DNA from: Leishmania martiniquensis
Lineage: Eukaryota; Euglenozoa; Kinetoplastea; Trypanosomatida; Trypanosomatidae
Direction: 5' to 3'
Assembly: GCF_017916325.1 (NCBI RefSeq)
Contig: NC_090155.1
Span: 600,001-664,000, forward strand
Length of the DNA: 64,000 nucleotides
Part shown: positions 21,843 to 31,585 of the stretch, one piece after another
Layout of the letters: each line of letters opens with the position of its first letter
How positions within the stretch are numbered: position 1 is the first letter of the stretch
Program-made: the position numbers and the translations under genes
The notes under the pieces: generated by a model
What the model saw: the letters and a program-made list of their open reading frames with translations, nothing else
Databases searched by the model: none
What the model was told of the DNA's origin: nothing

Positions 21843-24776
21843 ATGAACCCGCAGGAGCCTCGGCCGCTCTCCAGCGCAGGGCCGCTGCCGCCACAGAGGC
21901 AGATGGCCATAACTCCTCCGCTGCACTGCGCCAGCATCTCGCGCAAAAGCGGGCGACGGGGCGAGGAGACGATAATGTCGGCGATGGTGCCGGATGGCAT
22001 CGCCGGGCACGCTGCGACGAGTGTGCTGCAGCCGCCGCTGCCTCTCAGCCCCCTTGACGGTACAGTCAGCGACTCAGCAGTTGCCTCTGCATGGCTGCCG
22101 TCGGTGACCGCGCACGTAAACAGAAGGAACTGGGGCGCGCCCCTGCCGCCGAGAGGCGACGCAATGTCCCAGCGAAGTCTCGGCGATGCACCTGTCGGCG
22201 ATGACGGCCAGCAGAGCAGCGAGAAAACGTCGGATCACGGCGAAGGGGCCGCCGTGGCGGGGCGGGCCCACCTATCGACTACTGTTCCGCTGTCCGAGTC
22301 CGGCAACCGTTGGAAGCGGCCCCGCACGGAAAACATTCGCTTCATTTCGCTCTTGAAGGAGGTGTTCATGTATCTGGACACCGTCGCCTCCACGCAACAG
22401 CAGCAGCCCGGTCACGAGTGCGCTATCGGAGGTGCAGAGGAGGATGCAGAAGGCAACACACAGCAGATCGCCGTAGGCCCGTCGTGCACTGCTGCTTCGT
22501 GCAACAGCTCGGCAGGTCTTCTCATGCCCGACGGTGTTTTGACCCGCAACAAGGGCAGCAGCCCCCCCGTCGGTACGACATCAGCGGCGCTGATGCCTGT
22601 CGATACGGCGGCTCGGGACACGATGCGTGTGCTGCAGCAGTGCTGGGAGTACCGCGGCGCACCACACGACGCCTTTGAGCCTGTTCACCTGCTCTCCCCC
22701 ATTACGCTTCATCTTCTTCTCACGTACGGCCGCCACACCATCACGCACAACGGCCAGTACGTGGTGCTGGACGGTGGTGCAGCGCAGTTGCCTTGGGTCG
22801 GCTGTCTCTACAGTATCCTGCTCACCTACGTCTACCGCCACCGCCTCCCCACGGCGGCCGCTGGCAGTGACGCGCTTGGCGGCAGCGCCGCCCCCTCTTC
22901 GGAAGGCATCTCGCGCCTACTGCTGCTGAACTGCCACAGCTTCGGGTGGCTGAACCACATCGGCTCCAACGAGTATGAGTGCAGCCATCGACGGCTTTGC
23001 CAGGCGCGAGAGGCCCTTCTCGGGCTCCTCGAGGACCCCCGCTACACAGCTCTCGGCCGCCCTGCTGGATGCCCTCTCTGCGCCTCGTCTAAAGTGGGCG
23101 GTGATGCCTCAACGTTGGTGCTTCTGGGCGATACAATTGTGATGGAGGGAGGCGTCCCATCGTTGGGGCTGGCGCGCCCGCGCGACACGTTCACGACACA
23201 CTACCAGTATGGCCGTGGCATTGCTTGCTGCGTGCCTGAGAGGGGTAGCAACCTTCAACTGGGCGCCCCTGGTGCGCCTCTGATGGCGGGCCGCGCCCCG
23301 TACACATCAGCCTCAGTGACGGGTCTATGCGTCGCCCATCTGGAGCCACCGCGGCCACCAGCAAGGCAGGTAGGCGGCGAGTGGCATCCGCACCCCCATC
23401 AAAGGCTTCAGCATTCCGCCACCTCGTTGGGCGGCTGCCACGTTGAGGTGGACTCTCCTGCCTCGGTCCGTTCAGGCAGCTACGGCTTGGATGACCCGTG
23501 GCCTGGTGCACACTCCTCCTCCCCGTGGTTGTCGAGTACAGGCGCAGCTCCTCGTCGGCTACCGCCGGTGTGCTGCGGTGTTTGTCGTGCTGTGGGGGCG
23601 GTGGGTCAGGCTGTCCTGCTGGGCCCTACCGGTCCTCTCGTAATACACGTGCAGTTCGACGCGCGGGAATGGCTCGACATGAGTGCGCGAGCAGCTCCAG
23701 CAGCCACAGCCCACGGCTGGCTGTCTGCCGCCAGCGCCGATACCACGGCAGTGTGTCCGCCGCCGCTGTCCCATTTGGTATCCCAATACACTGCCGACGC
23801 AACCCCGGCGCTGGGAGTGGCCTTGTACGCCGTCTTGCAAAGCGAAGGCACCTTCGACCTCACGGTACAGCACCCCGATGCTTCTGTTGGAGGTCACCAC
23901 AGCAGCTCACCGCATTTTGGGGGCTCTGCCCCACTCGCTGAGTTTGTCGAGTGGCTAGTGCGGCTCCTGCACACCCCGACACCTGCTCTGGTCGTTGAGT
24001 GGCACACACCCACCTTTCCCTCAGCTGCCAGCGCCACCTGCGCCACGCACAGATGCGAAGATGCAACACCGAACTCATCGCATGATTCGGGGGTCGCTGA
24101 TGGCTCGCACGTGCCGCTCTCGTCGCCCTGCTCCCCCACGGCACAGCTGCACTCACCGTTGGCCCCATCTAGATCCTCACCCGCGACGTCTCCTCATCTC
24201 ACTGATTCCTGCCGCTCCGCGGCTAGCGTAAGATCGACGTTTAAGGTGACCCGCCTCTGCAGCGGCGACGAGGGCCACGCGACCGCCTCGCTCTCTGCGG
24301 ACTACCAGCACGCCGGAGGCTACCGGAACAACTCTTCCGCACCTCACGGGGCTACTATTACCACCACCACCACCGTCCCGTTAGGTATGCTGGCGCAACC
24401 CCGCCACTCCACCGTGATGCAGCTGCTGGAGACATACAGCGACGTGTTGCAGAGTCGCGCCGCAGTATCTGCCTCCCATGCCGACACCTCGCGGGCCACC
24501 CCCTCCGTTGGTAGCTCCCGTGCTTCTCCACCCTCCCACGCCAAGGACACAAGCGGGAACGTCGCCGAGGCCATGAAGCCGCACCTACTGCTGAATTGGC
24601 TGCTGGCGGCGCAGGAGTCGTTGCGACTCTGTGAGGCTACATCCTTCTTTGACGGGGTAGAGCGTCCGCTGGTGCTGGCGAAGGAGCTCGAGGTGGCGGC
24701 CGAGGCGGAGCGGTTCCTCGACGCGACTTCTGTAGTGACTTCGCTGCAGTTTCGTCCTTGCCTCGGACGCCTGTGA
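21843..24776 (+). CDS. Large trypanosomatid-type protein of unknown function
   Basis: 977 residues from the ATG at 21843, preferred over the in-frame ATG at 21648 because a strong splice acceptor falls between them and the extra N-terminus is Cys/Val-rich low complexity. The protein alternates disordered Ser/Pro/Ala segments with short conserved-looking globular pieces. These are a helical segment near residue 165 (FISLLKEVFMYLDTV), a hydrophobic region at about 280-335 (LLSPITLHLLLTYGRH and WVGCLYSILLTYVYRH), a His/Cys-containing piece near 365-420, and a helical C-terminus at about 911-977. A QQQQ run sits near residue 185. No known catalytic motif, signal peptide or convincing membrane span is seen. 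I do not recognise the family. Confidence 0.68.
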   Translation: MNPQEPRPLSSAGPLPPQRQMAITPPLHCASISRKSGRRGEETIMSAMVPDGIAGHAATSVLQPPLPLSPLDGTVSDSAVASAWLPSVTAHVNRRNWGAPLPPRGDAMSQRSLGDAPVGDDGQQSSEKTSDHGEGAAVAGRAHLSTTVPLSESGNRWKRPRTENIRFISLLKEVFMYLDTVASTQQQQPGHECAIGGAEEDAEGNTQQIAVGPSCTAASCNSSAGLLMPDGVLTRNKGSSPPVGTTSAALMPVDTAARDTMRVLQQCWEYRGAPHDAFEPVHLLSPITLHLLLTYGRHTITHNGQYVVLDGGAAQLPWVGCLYSILLTYVYRHRLPTAAAGSDALGGSAAPSSEGISRLLLLNCHSFGWLNHIGSNEYECSHRRLCQAREALLGLLEDPRYTALGRPAGCPLCASSKVGGDASTLVLLGDTIVMEGGVPSLGLARPRDTFTTHYQYGRGIACCVPERGSNLQLGAPGAPLMAGRAPYTSASVTGLCVAHLEPPRPPARQVGGEWHPHPHQRLQHSATSLGGCHVEVDSPASVRSGSYGLDDPWPGAHSSSPWLSSTGAAPRRLPPVCCGVCRAVGAVGQAVLLGPTGPLVIHVQFDAREWLDMSARAAPAATAHGWLSAASADTTAVCPPPLSHLVSQYTADATPALGVALYAVLQSEGTFDLTVQHPDASVGGHHSSSPHFGGSAPLAEFVEWLVRLLHTPTPALVVEWHTPTFPSAASATCATHRCEDATPNSSHDSGVADGSHVPLSSPCSPTAQLHSPLAPSRSSPATSPHLTDSCRSAASVRSTFKVTRLCSGDEGHATASLSADYQHAGGYRNNSSAPHGATITTTTTVPLGMLAQPRHSTVMQLLETYSDVLQSRAAVSASHADTSRATPSVGSSRASPPSHAKDTSGNVAEAMKPHLLLNWLLAAQESLRLCEATSFFDGVERPLVLAKELEVAAEAERFLDATSVVTSLQFRPCLGRL

Positions 24777-25763
24777 GAGGGGGTCTATTTTTTTTTTTCT
24801 TCGCGTGGTGGTGGTCGCGTGCTTGCCTCTGCGGCCCCTTCCCGTTTGCCCCTCGGCGCGTCACCCCAGGGTGCCATGAGATGGCTCCTCTGCCGCCGTT
24901 GCGGCTGCCGATGAGCATGCCGGATAGGCGCACAGACCAGTAAGAAGACGCCAACGCTTGAGTGGGGTGAGAATGCTCATGTAATGCCCCGCCTACGGTG
25001 GGGCGGACTGTGTGCGCGTGTGTGCGGGCGCTGCGTGCGTCACCGTCTTCGGCCCGCTCTTGCACTGAAAGGGGCCATTGCGCTACGTGCCGTACCTGTC
25101 TGCGGCTCGCAGGCTCGCGCGTTCGGCAGCTCTCTGCGTTCCGTCCAACATCTGCGCTGGCTCATCTTCCCGCACTGCTCCCCATCCCCCGATTTTCTCC
25201 CCCTCCTCCGCTGTGTGTCTGCTTCGGTGAACAACGGCACCCTCTGCCCCCCCTCGTAAAAGAGGGAAGAGAACGCCTGCCGACTTCAAAGGAAACGCGT
25301 AGCCGTACCCCCTCCCCCTTCCCCCAGTGCGCCCACACCCGCGCCGCTGCGGCCCCCGCTGCTGGTGTGTTAGCAGCTCCACACCCCATTCTATTCGCTC
25401 TCGCACCGCCGTTCGCATACACATCTATCGCACAGAAGCGCTGCGCGCGCCCTCATAGAAGCGGCCCTCCCCCCGTCTCGGGCCCGTCCGCTCTTTAGAT
25501 CCCCCCTTCCTCCCCTCTCCTGCACTGTCATCTACGCAGCGGCACAATAGAGATGCATCGTACTTCTGCCCGTGCTTAGGCCCGTTTCTCTCTCTCTCCC
25601 CTCCGTGCGTAGCTGCCGTGAAGCACCTCGGCCTACCCACGCACACGTAGCAGAACCCTCCTCCTGCGGCTCCCTTCACTTCAGCCATTCCCCCTGCTCG
25701 CACATACGCGTGTGCGGAAGAAGGAAAGGGGGCTCGGCATAGGGGGAGGGCGTCACCGCGACG
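24777..25763 (+). other. Intergenic UTR/processing region
   Basis: No coding frame. A T run at 24787-24799 follows the upstream stop. Pyrimidine tracts at about 25185-25205, 25500-25525 and 25584-25602 are followed by AG, the last at 25611-25612, a plausible acceptor for the gene at 25764. Confidence 0.45.
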
Positions 25764-28700
25764 ATGGCCGCTCTGCTTCGTCGACTGCGCTCCGTTTCCA
25801 ATTCCCCGGCGCACGGGGCAGGAAAAGGTGATGCCGAACCAGCTGACATGTTCCTCATCCAGGTAATCGCGTTTGGCGAGGTCTTCGCTGTCCCCGTATG
25901 CAAGACGACCCCCGTCACCGTGGTGCTGCGCCACGTGATGGAGGCGACGGTGCCCGAGGAGCAGGCGGCGGGGCTTGGCGACGTGGAGGCAACGCTGTAC
26001 TACAAAGATAAACCGCTCCAGCTCGACGCGACGATGACAATCGTCCCGCGCAATGCTATCCTTCACCTGCACTCGAGTGTGTCTGCCACCTCCTCGATAC
26101 TGCATAATTGTCGGCACGGCGCCGTGTCAATGCTACCAGGCAGTCGGCGGCGGTGCGTCAACACGACGGTCACCATGCACCCCTGCCTTCGGAGCAAGCG
26201 CGTGGCCGGCGTCCGTGAAGTCTCCAACTCCCCCGCCTCTCACCGGCGATCGTCTGGCTTTGCTGGCCTCTCGTCAGATGGCAGCCCCCATACAGAGCGA
26301 CACGAGAGCCCTACAGCCGCGAGACTCGGCAGCATCTCGGAATGTGCGTCCTCCGCTTACCACGAAACGGAGCGGATGAGTATGCCGACGCCGCCTGACG
26401 CAGCTCCAGTGATGATGTGGCCGCCGGCAATGCTTCCGATGATGTCTACTACACCCGTCCGGACAACTGCGGGGGCTGAAGTGGCCGACGTGGCGCCATG
26501 CTACTACTTCGTCCCTTGCGCAGACGCTGCGACGCGAGCACCGATACGACTGCTCCGCACCCAGGGACGCACCGAGTCAGCACCGTCCCTCACGGCGAGC
26601 CGCCGTCGAGACAGTGCCGTCGAGTTCGCGAACAGCTACCCCTACCCTCCGGCCGGCATTAGCCCGCTGGACACCGCCGCCATTGCTGTGGCCGACCCCT
26701 CATCGTTCTCCCCTCTTCCTTCACCCCCTAACGTGCCCGCCGTCACCGCCGACCGCTTCACCGGCAGCAACGACAAGCACTTGGCCGTGTACTTGCGTCT
26801 GCCACGCGACCAGGCAGCCGCATGCATGTCCGCTGCTGCCCTGAACGGTGATCGCAATATTGTCGTGAAGGCGGCGGAAGAGGACGGAGCGCCGGCTGAA
26901 GCGCTGCTGAATGCAACCACGTCGACCGTTGGGACCACTACATCGCGCGCCACCAGGGCGTACGTATACCGCAGTCTGCGCGTGTTGCGGGACTTCCCGG
27001 TGGGCACGTTGCGCGAGTTGTACGCGGTGCCAACCGAGCACCGTCTGCACGCCGCGCATGCAGAGGTGGAGGATGAGCGGAAGACCTTCCGCGAGATGCG
27101 CGTGGCGCCAAACACCGTCTTCTACTTCAAGAGGCGAGCTGAGGCAGGCGGCGACGCGGGTGTTGAGCAGAGGGGTAGCGAACACCCTCTCACACGCGAG
27201 CGCATCGGCGCTACCGCAGCAGTGCCGCAGCCGCCTCAGATGCAGGTTGACAGATGCACTGAGATGCATCACACCCCTTCCCCCATCGACTCAGCGCGCC
27301 CGTCGGCGGGTCGATCCTTCCCTTCCGCCCCTGCCCCTGTGCTCTCCGGCACCACGCCGAGCTCTCGCGCACACAGCCGCACTCCGAGTATCCCCAACAG
27401 CGGCGTCCACCCAAGCACCCTATCCATCTGCGAGCGCATCGACGCCTTCAACGGGGCTGCAGCGCACCATCCCTCCCACGACACTAGGCAGGCCGTCCGC
27501 GTGGTGGATGACGATGCGGAGGCTGACTCGGCACTGGCGCCTCCAGGCCGGCACGTTCTGGAGGGCGACAAGCAGACGATGCCCTCTGCCGTGTCTACCG
27601 AGGAGGCACGGCGAGCCGCCGACTCAACTGCGTTGCGCACTGAGGTGGAGACGGCGGGCCACCGGCAGCCGTCCCCAAAGCCCTGCGACAGCGCAAAGGG
27701 TAACAGCTCAGTGACTGCCGACTCGCCGAGAGGAATCAGGGCCGCGGCGGTGGACGCGGAGGTGCTGCGCGTTGATGCGGACGGCTGCTTGGGGGGCGAT
27801 GCGGGTGAGGTGTCTGTCGCCGCTGCTGCCGCCGCGGGCTCTGAGGCATCGGGGCGGGAGCTGAAGAAGATGTATCGCCTGCAGCGTCGCTCCCCGGCAG
27901 TGGCCCCGGCGAACCCGACAACGTGCGCAGATGTGCTACGTGGCGAGGAGGAGGCGACAGCGGAGTCAGCCTGTACCACTGCCTCCACGCAGTTGCCCAA
28001 GACGAGGCGGCTCTCGAAGCTGGTGGCCAAGCTGGAGGGCCTACGCCGCCACCGGGTCAAGAGCACCCCGGCGTCTACAGCCCTCACGCCACCTCATCTC
28101 GCTAGCGAGGTGCTGCTGTCGGTGTCCGCGGCCGATCTAGTGCAGCCGGCGGTCGAGGTCGGCGAGCCGCACCAGTCCTTCACCGCACCTGTCAACGTCG
28201 GCTCTACTTGTCGACTCCATGCGGCCGAAGAGGTGGTCGACACACAGCCGAAGCGGAAACGGCCCAAGGGGCCTGTGAAGAAGTCTGTGGCCGCGGAGAA
28301 GGGAGAACAGCCGTCGAAGGGCACCCCTGCGCTGAGTCGCACCACCTCGACGGGATCTTTCACCACAAAGACAAAGCGCTCCAACAGCGCCCCATTCTTC
28401 AAGCCCCTGCGGCGCCGTTCATCCCTTCCGAGCAGGGATGACGGTGCCGCCCAGCCTCCTTCGTTCAGCAAGGATGCGTCTACAGCCACCCCGCTGGCCG
28501 CCGCGTCGTCGCTGACGCCGCCCTCCTCCGAGGAGGTGCTGAAGGCGCTGAAGCGCAAGTCGGTCCGCCTCAGCAGCAAGAAGAGGCTAGAGGAGACAGT
28601 GGGGGCTGCAGCCACAGCGACCACGACCATTGTGCCGTCATCAGGGAAGGTGGCGGCGAGAGCGGCTGGAGAAGCCGCCACAGCCGAATCGGTGGAGCGA

Positions 28701-29465
28701 AGTAAGGCGGGGGTGGAGTACACACCTGTGCCGGCGAAGGCGGCTCGAGAAGCCGGCAGTCCTTCGCGTGGCAGCGGCGCGTCGTACAGCCAGCGTAATT
28801 GCCGTGCTGGCGCGAATGTACCAAGCCAACCTGTTGCTTTCCTCGGCTCTGACCTCAGACAAGGCGCCGGCATCACTCCGCCCGCCGCGACGGCTCACGT
28901 TGCCGCGGCTAGCAGCGCCACTGTGGAGCCCGCCGTGCTCAGCTCCACACGTGTCCCCCCCCGACGCGACTCGCACATCCCCATCTCCATCCTCATCGCC
29001 CCGGCACGACCGCAGAGCGGCGGCCAGCAGCGCAAGAACCGCGCCCCCGGCAGCCACTCATCCGAACCAGCGAACCTGACCGCAGCCCTTCGGCGAAGCA
29101 GCGCGGAGAACTGCACCGCAGAGTACAGTGTTGAGAGCCCCAGCAGCGCGCATCGGCTTCGCATCACCCTCAGGGATCTACAAGATACCACTCGCTTCCA
29201 TTACGGCATCCCTGTCGAGCCGGACTGCCCGATCGGATCGCTGCGAGAGTGGCTTGCAGCCATGCAGCGGCCCAGCAGCGGCGTCGGCAAGGCCGCGCCG
29301 GACTTGAGCGACGCGAAGCGTTACGGCATCTTCGTGGGCGACGAGCTCCTGCCTGCGGCGGATTCGGAGACTTTCGCGGAGGCGACTGGCAGCCGCAACG
29401 ACATCATCTTCTCAATCCGTCCCTTACTAGGGGCCGCCGCTGCACTACGCACGCATCGCTGGTAA
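25764..29465 (+). CDS. Large disordered protein with three beta-grasp (ubiquitin-like) segments
   Basis: 1233 residues from the ATG at 25764. Most of the chain is Ser/Ala/Thr/Pro-rich, probably disordered, with basic patches (for example KRKRPKGPVKK near 830). Three globular segments look alike in pattern: about 28-108 (FLIQVIAFGEVFAVPV to NAILHLHS), about 338-460 (KHLAVYLRLPRD to NTVFYFKRR) and about 1130-1225 (HRLRITLRDLQDTTRF to NDIIFSIRPL). Each starts with a beta-strand-like run, has a middle helix-like part with a short DFPVGTLRELY or CPIGSLREWL phrase in the latter two, and ends in a strand after an N-asparagine turn. This is the layout of ubiquitin/PB1/RBD-type folds. It is inference from pattern; no C-terminal Gly-Gly is present. 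Function is unknown; a scaffold role is possible. Confidence 0.66.
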   Translation: MAALLRRLRSVSNSPAHGAGKGDAEPADMFLIQVIAFGEVFAVPVCKTTPVTVVLRHVMEATVPEEQAAGLGDVEATLYYKDKPLQLDATMTIVPRNAILHLHSSVSATSSILHNCRHGAVSMLPGSRRRCVNTTVTMHPCLRSKRVAGVREVSNSPASHRRSSGFAGLSSDGSPHTERHESPTAARLGSISECASSAYHETERMSMPTPPDAAPVMMWPPAMLPMMSTTPVRTTAGAEVADVAPCYYFVPCADAATRAPIRLLRTQGRTESAPSLTASRRRDSAVEFANSYPYPPAGISPLDTAAIAVADPSSFSPLPSPPNVPAVTADRFTGSNDKHLAVYLRLPRDQAAACMSAAALNGDRNIVVKAAEEDGAPAEALLNATTSTVGTTTSRATRAYVYRSLRVLRDFPVGTLRELYAVPTEHRLHAAHAEVEDERKTFREMRVAPNTVFYFKRRAEAGGDAGVEQRGSEHPLTRERIGATAAVPQPPQMQVDRCTEMHHTPSPIDSARPSAGRSFPSAPAPVLSGTTPSSRAHSRTPSIPNSGVHPSTLSICERIDAFNGAAAHHPSHDTRQAVRVVDDDAEADSALAPPGRHVLEGDKQTMPSAVSTEEARRAADSTALRTEVETAGHRQPSPKPCDSAKGNSSVTADSPRGIRAAAVDAEVLRVDADGCLGGDAGEVSVAAAAAAGSEASGRELKKMYRLQRRSPAVAPANPTTCADVLRGEEEATAESACTTASTQLPKTRRLSKLVAKLEGLRRHRVKSTPASTALTPPHLASEVLLSVSAADLVQPAVEVGEPHQSFTAPVNVGSTCRLHAAEEVVDTQPKRKRPKGPVKKSVAAEKGEQPSKGTPALSRTTSTGSFTTKTKRSNSAPFFKPLRRRSSLPSRDDGAAQPPSFSKDASTATPLAAASSLTPPSSEEVLKALKRKSVRLSSKKRLEETVGAAATATTTIVPSSGKVAARAAGEAATAESVERSKAGVEYTPVPAKAAREAGSPSRGSGASYSQRNCRAGANVPSQPVAFLGSDLRQGAGITPPAATAHVAAASSATVEPAVLSSTRVPPRRDSHIPISILIAPARPQSGGQQRKNRAPGSHSSEPANLTAALRRSSAENCTAEYSVESPSSAHRLRITLRDLQDTTRFHYGIPVEPDCPIGSLREWLAAMQRPSSGVGKAAPDLSDAKRYGIFVGDELLPAADSETFAEATGSRNDIIFSIRPLLGAAAALRTHRW

Positions 29466-29665
29466 TGGCCTGTGCCTGTGTGACCACGTGTTGGCTTGCG
29501 CAATATTTATGGTGCATGTACGCTGCCTACACCCTTCATGGCATGCATCCTCTTCCTCGCTGCCTCTCTGATGCCCGCCTCCTCTTGCACGCCCTCGGCC
29601 ACCGGCAGGCACGCCCACAGCTCCCCTATTGATGGTACCTGAGAGGGAGAGAAGAGGCGATGCAG

Positions 29666-29691
29666 CACACACACACACACACACGCACACA
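29666..29691. repeat. CA microsatellite
   Basis: CA dinucleotide run in the 3' flank of the beta-grasp gene. Comparable runs occur at 5852-5872, 49245-49264, 60015-60032 and 62699-62715. Confidence 0.85.
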
Positions 29692-29959
29692 TGACTGCGC
29701 ATTTATGACTCCTTTCCTGAATTTCGCTTACCTTTTCGTTTTTTTTCCCATTTGTGTGCATATGTCATCTCTCCTCTCCTCTCCTCCATTTATATATATT
29801 TATATATTTGTGAGTGCTGCGATCTGTACGAGCTGCCTGCGCTCGCGCGCGCCTGTGTGCTGCGCGACGCCTGGTAAGTTTTGTCGCTTCGCGTATGTGT
29901 ATACATAAGTCTCTCTTGTGCCGTGTGCCTCTTTGTCCGTCTTCCTCTGTCGTTCCACA

Positions 29960-31100
29960 GCCGACGGGAAGCACAGATGGTGTCCCGCCTCTCCTACACT
30001 GCGAGGACCGCGAGACCCCGCTGCCGCCCCCCCTGCCTCCCGCTCCACCCACCCGCACATGCAGACCCGCCTGCCTTGGCTACGACGGTGCCCGGTATGC
30101 CATGCGAGATTCTCGGCTCGCTCGACGCTCAGAGCGCACCTCCTTCCACGGAGCGATGTGGTCGCAGACGTCTGGCTTGCGTTGCATCGGCCTCGCCCCC
30201 GTCGGGTGTCTATCACTGCCTCCCCTTGCTGTGTGCCCTCAGAGGTCCAGACGGTGGGCTGTGCGAGCGCAGGCGCACGTCTATGCGCGGACCCCCTGCC
30301 GCTGCAGACGTGGAGCAGCGCCCGACCTGCCGCGGCATGCGCTGAGGTGGCGGAGGAGGGCCGGGAGCACCCCAGACGGCAACGGCGTCCCGAAACCGCC
30401 CCCTGTACGTTCCTGCGCGAGCGCTGCCGAGCGCGGCCGGCATGGCGTATCGTGCCCGAGCAGTGCGCTCAGAGGTGCGCTGGGCACGCGTGAGAGGCGA
30501 GAAAGGCGCGCGGCGACTCAGACCCGTCGGGCCCAAAGTGCACGAGCGCGCGAGTGATGCGGCGTCTGCCACGTCGGACCGGATGGGGCTGATGAGGCGC
30601 GGGCGCGGCGAGCGGTATGAGGCGACCGCCGAGTCCGCCCGACCCTCACGTGAAGTGTCTCCGCGATGCCGAATGCCGACGGTCCGGGGCGACTCGGGCC
30701 GAGGGCCGGCAGACCGGCGGGGCGCGGGGTCTCCGAGGGCCCTGACCTGCGGCTGCCCGACATCGACCATGAGCTCATCCGGCATGCACCCAGGCCACCC
30801 GCCCTGCTACCGGGACCACAGGCGCCACTGCCCGTGCGCTCGAGCAGGGCCCTGGGCGCGGCCCGCCTGAGTGACGGCGTGTAGCCGACGCAGGTCCGTC
30901 TAGCAGCGATCGCGCAGCACACATCTGAAGACGGGACAGGGACAGGAAGCGCGTGCTGGGCGCACGGCCCCCGTGCACCACGACAGGCGGATCGTCTCTG
31001 AGCACGCGGATTCGCCTGTGGCGCCACGGGGGCGGGGGATGCGTGGCTGCATGCGCATCTATTGTGCCGGCGCACCCGCGGTGGTGGTCGTGGTGATGAT
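29960..31100 (+). mobile_element. Possible degenerate ingi/L1Tc-type retroposon remnant (DIRE/SIDER-like)
   Basis: This GC-rich block differs from the pyrimidine-rich spacers around it. At 30089-30139 one frame encodes CPVCHARFSARSTLRAH, which matches the C-x2-C-x3-F-x5-L-x2-H half of a C2H2 finger exactly, while the second histidine is missing. Ingi/L1Tc-clade retroposons of trypanosomatids carry C2H2 fingers at the end of their polyprotein, and Leishmania genomes contain only decayed copies (DIREs) and short derivatives (SIDERs), often in 3'UTRs. No reverse transcriptase or endonuclease motif is seen, and no clear A-tail or target-site duplication was found. The boundaries are approximate. 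It could instead be an unrelated decayed gene. Confidence 0.4.
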
Positions 31101-31435
31101 GGTGGCGGATGCGCTTGAAACGAGGACAAATCTTTTTTCCGTTCGCCTCGCGCACTCACCAGCTCTCTTCCCCTTCTTGTAGTCCCCCTTCCGTGGTGTC
31201 TGTTGACCGCACTATCGCATCGCTCACTTCACCAACAGCTGTAGAGGAGGCGCATCTCACGAAGGCTCCTCGCCTGTGCGTGAGCTCCATGGAGGGAACG
31301 GGAGCAGGTGCCGTATGGGGCGAGTGCGTAGTGAGCGGTGCTCCTCGAGCCGCCATCTCGGACTTTTCTTCTGACGGTGCCGCCTACATCCAGAGGTCGG
31401 CGTCGCGTCTGCCTCTGCTCCACCCACCGCATGAT

Positions 31436-31509
31436 TTTCTCTTCCACCTTTCCTTTCCCTCTCCTCCACACATCCCTTTCATCCGTTTCGCGTGCACGTG
31501 AACGCGCAG
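31436..31509 (+). promoter_or_regulatory. Pyrimidine tract and likely spliced-leader acceptor for the AAA gene
   Basis: C/T-rich sequence at about 31433-31491 with the next AG at 31508-31509, 76 bases before the ATG at 31586. Confidence 0.45.
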
Positions 31510-31585
31510 AGAGCGTTACACCCACCCACTACTACTGCCAGAGGCGTTCTTTACCAGCTCAGTCACGGGGCGCGTGAGAGCATAC

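Larger units (their letters stand above)
29466..31585 (+). other. Intergenic region (2.1 kb) containing a possible retroposon remnant
   Basis: 29466-29950 has UTR character, with a CA run at 29666-29691 and TA-rich sequence at 29789-29808. From about 29960 to 31100 the composition changes to very GC-rich, with few pyrimidine tracts, unlike other spacers. Normal pyrimidine-rich processing sequence resumes after about 31130 and leads into the AAA gene. Confidence 0.5.

Noticed and set aside
27269..28087. 272-residue minus-strand frame
   Set aside because: Shadow of the beta-grasp gene; Ser/Arg/Ala-rich and without features.
28094..28876. 260-residue minus-strand frame
   Set aside because: Antisense to the same disordered gene, typical of GC-rich shadow frames.
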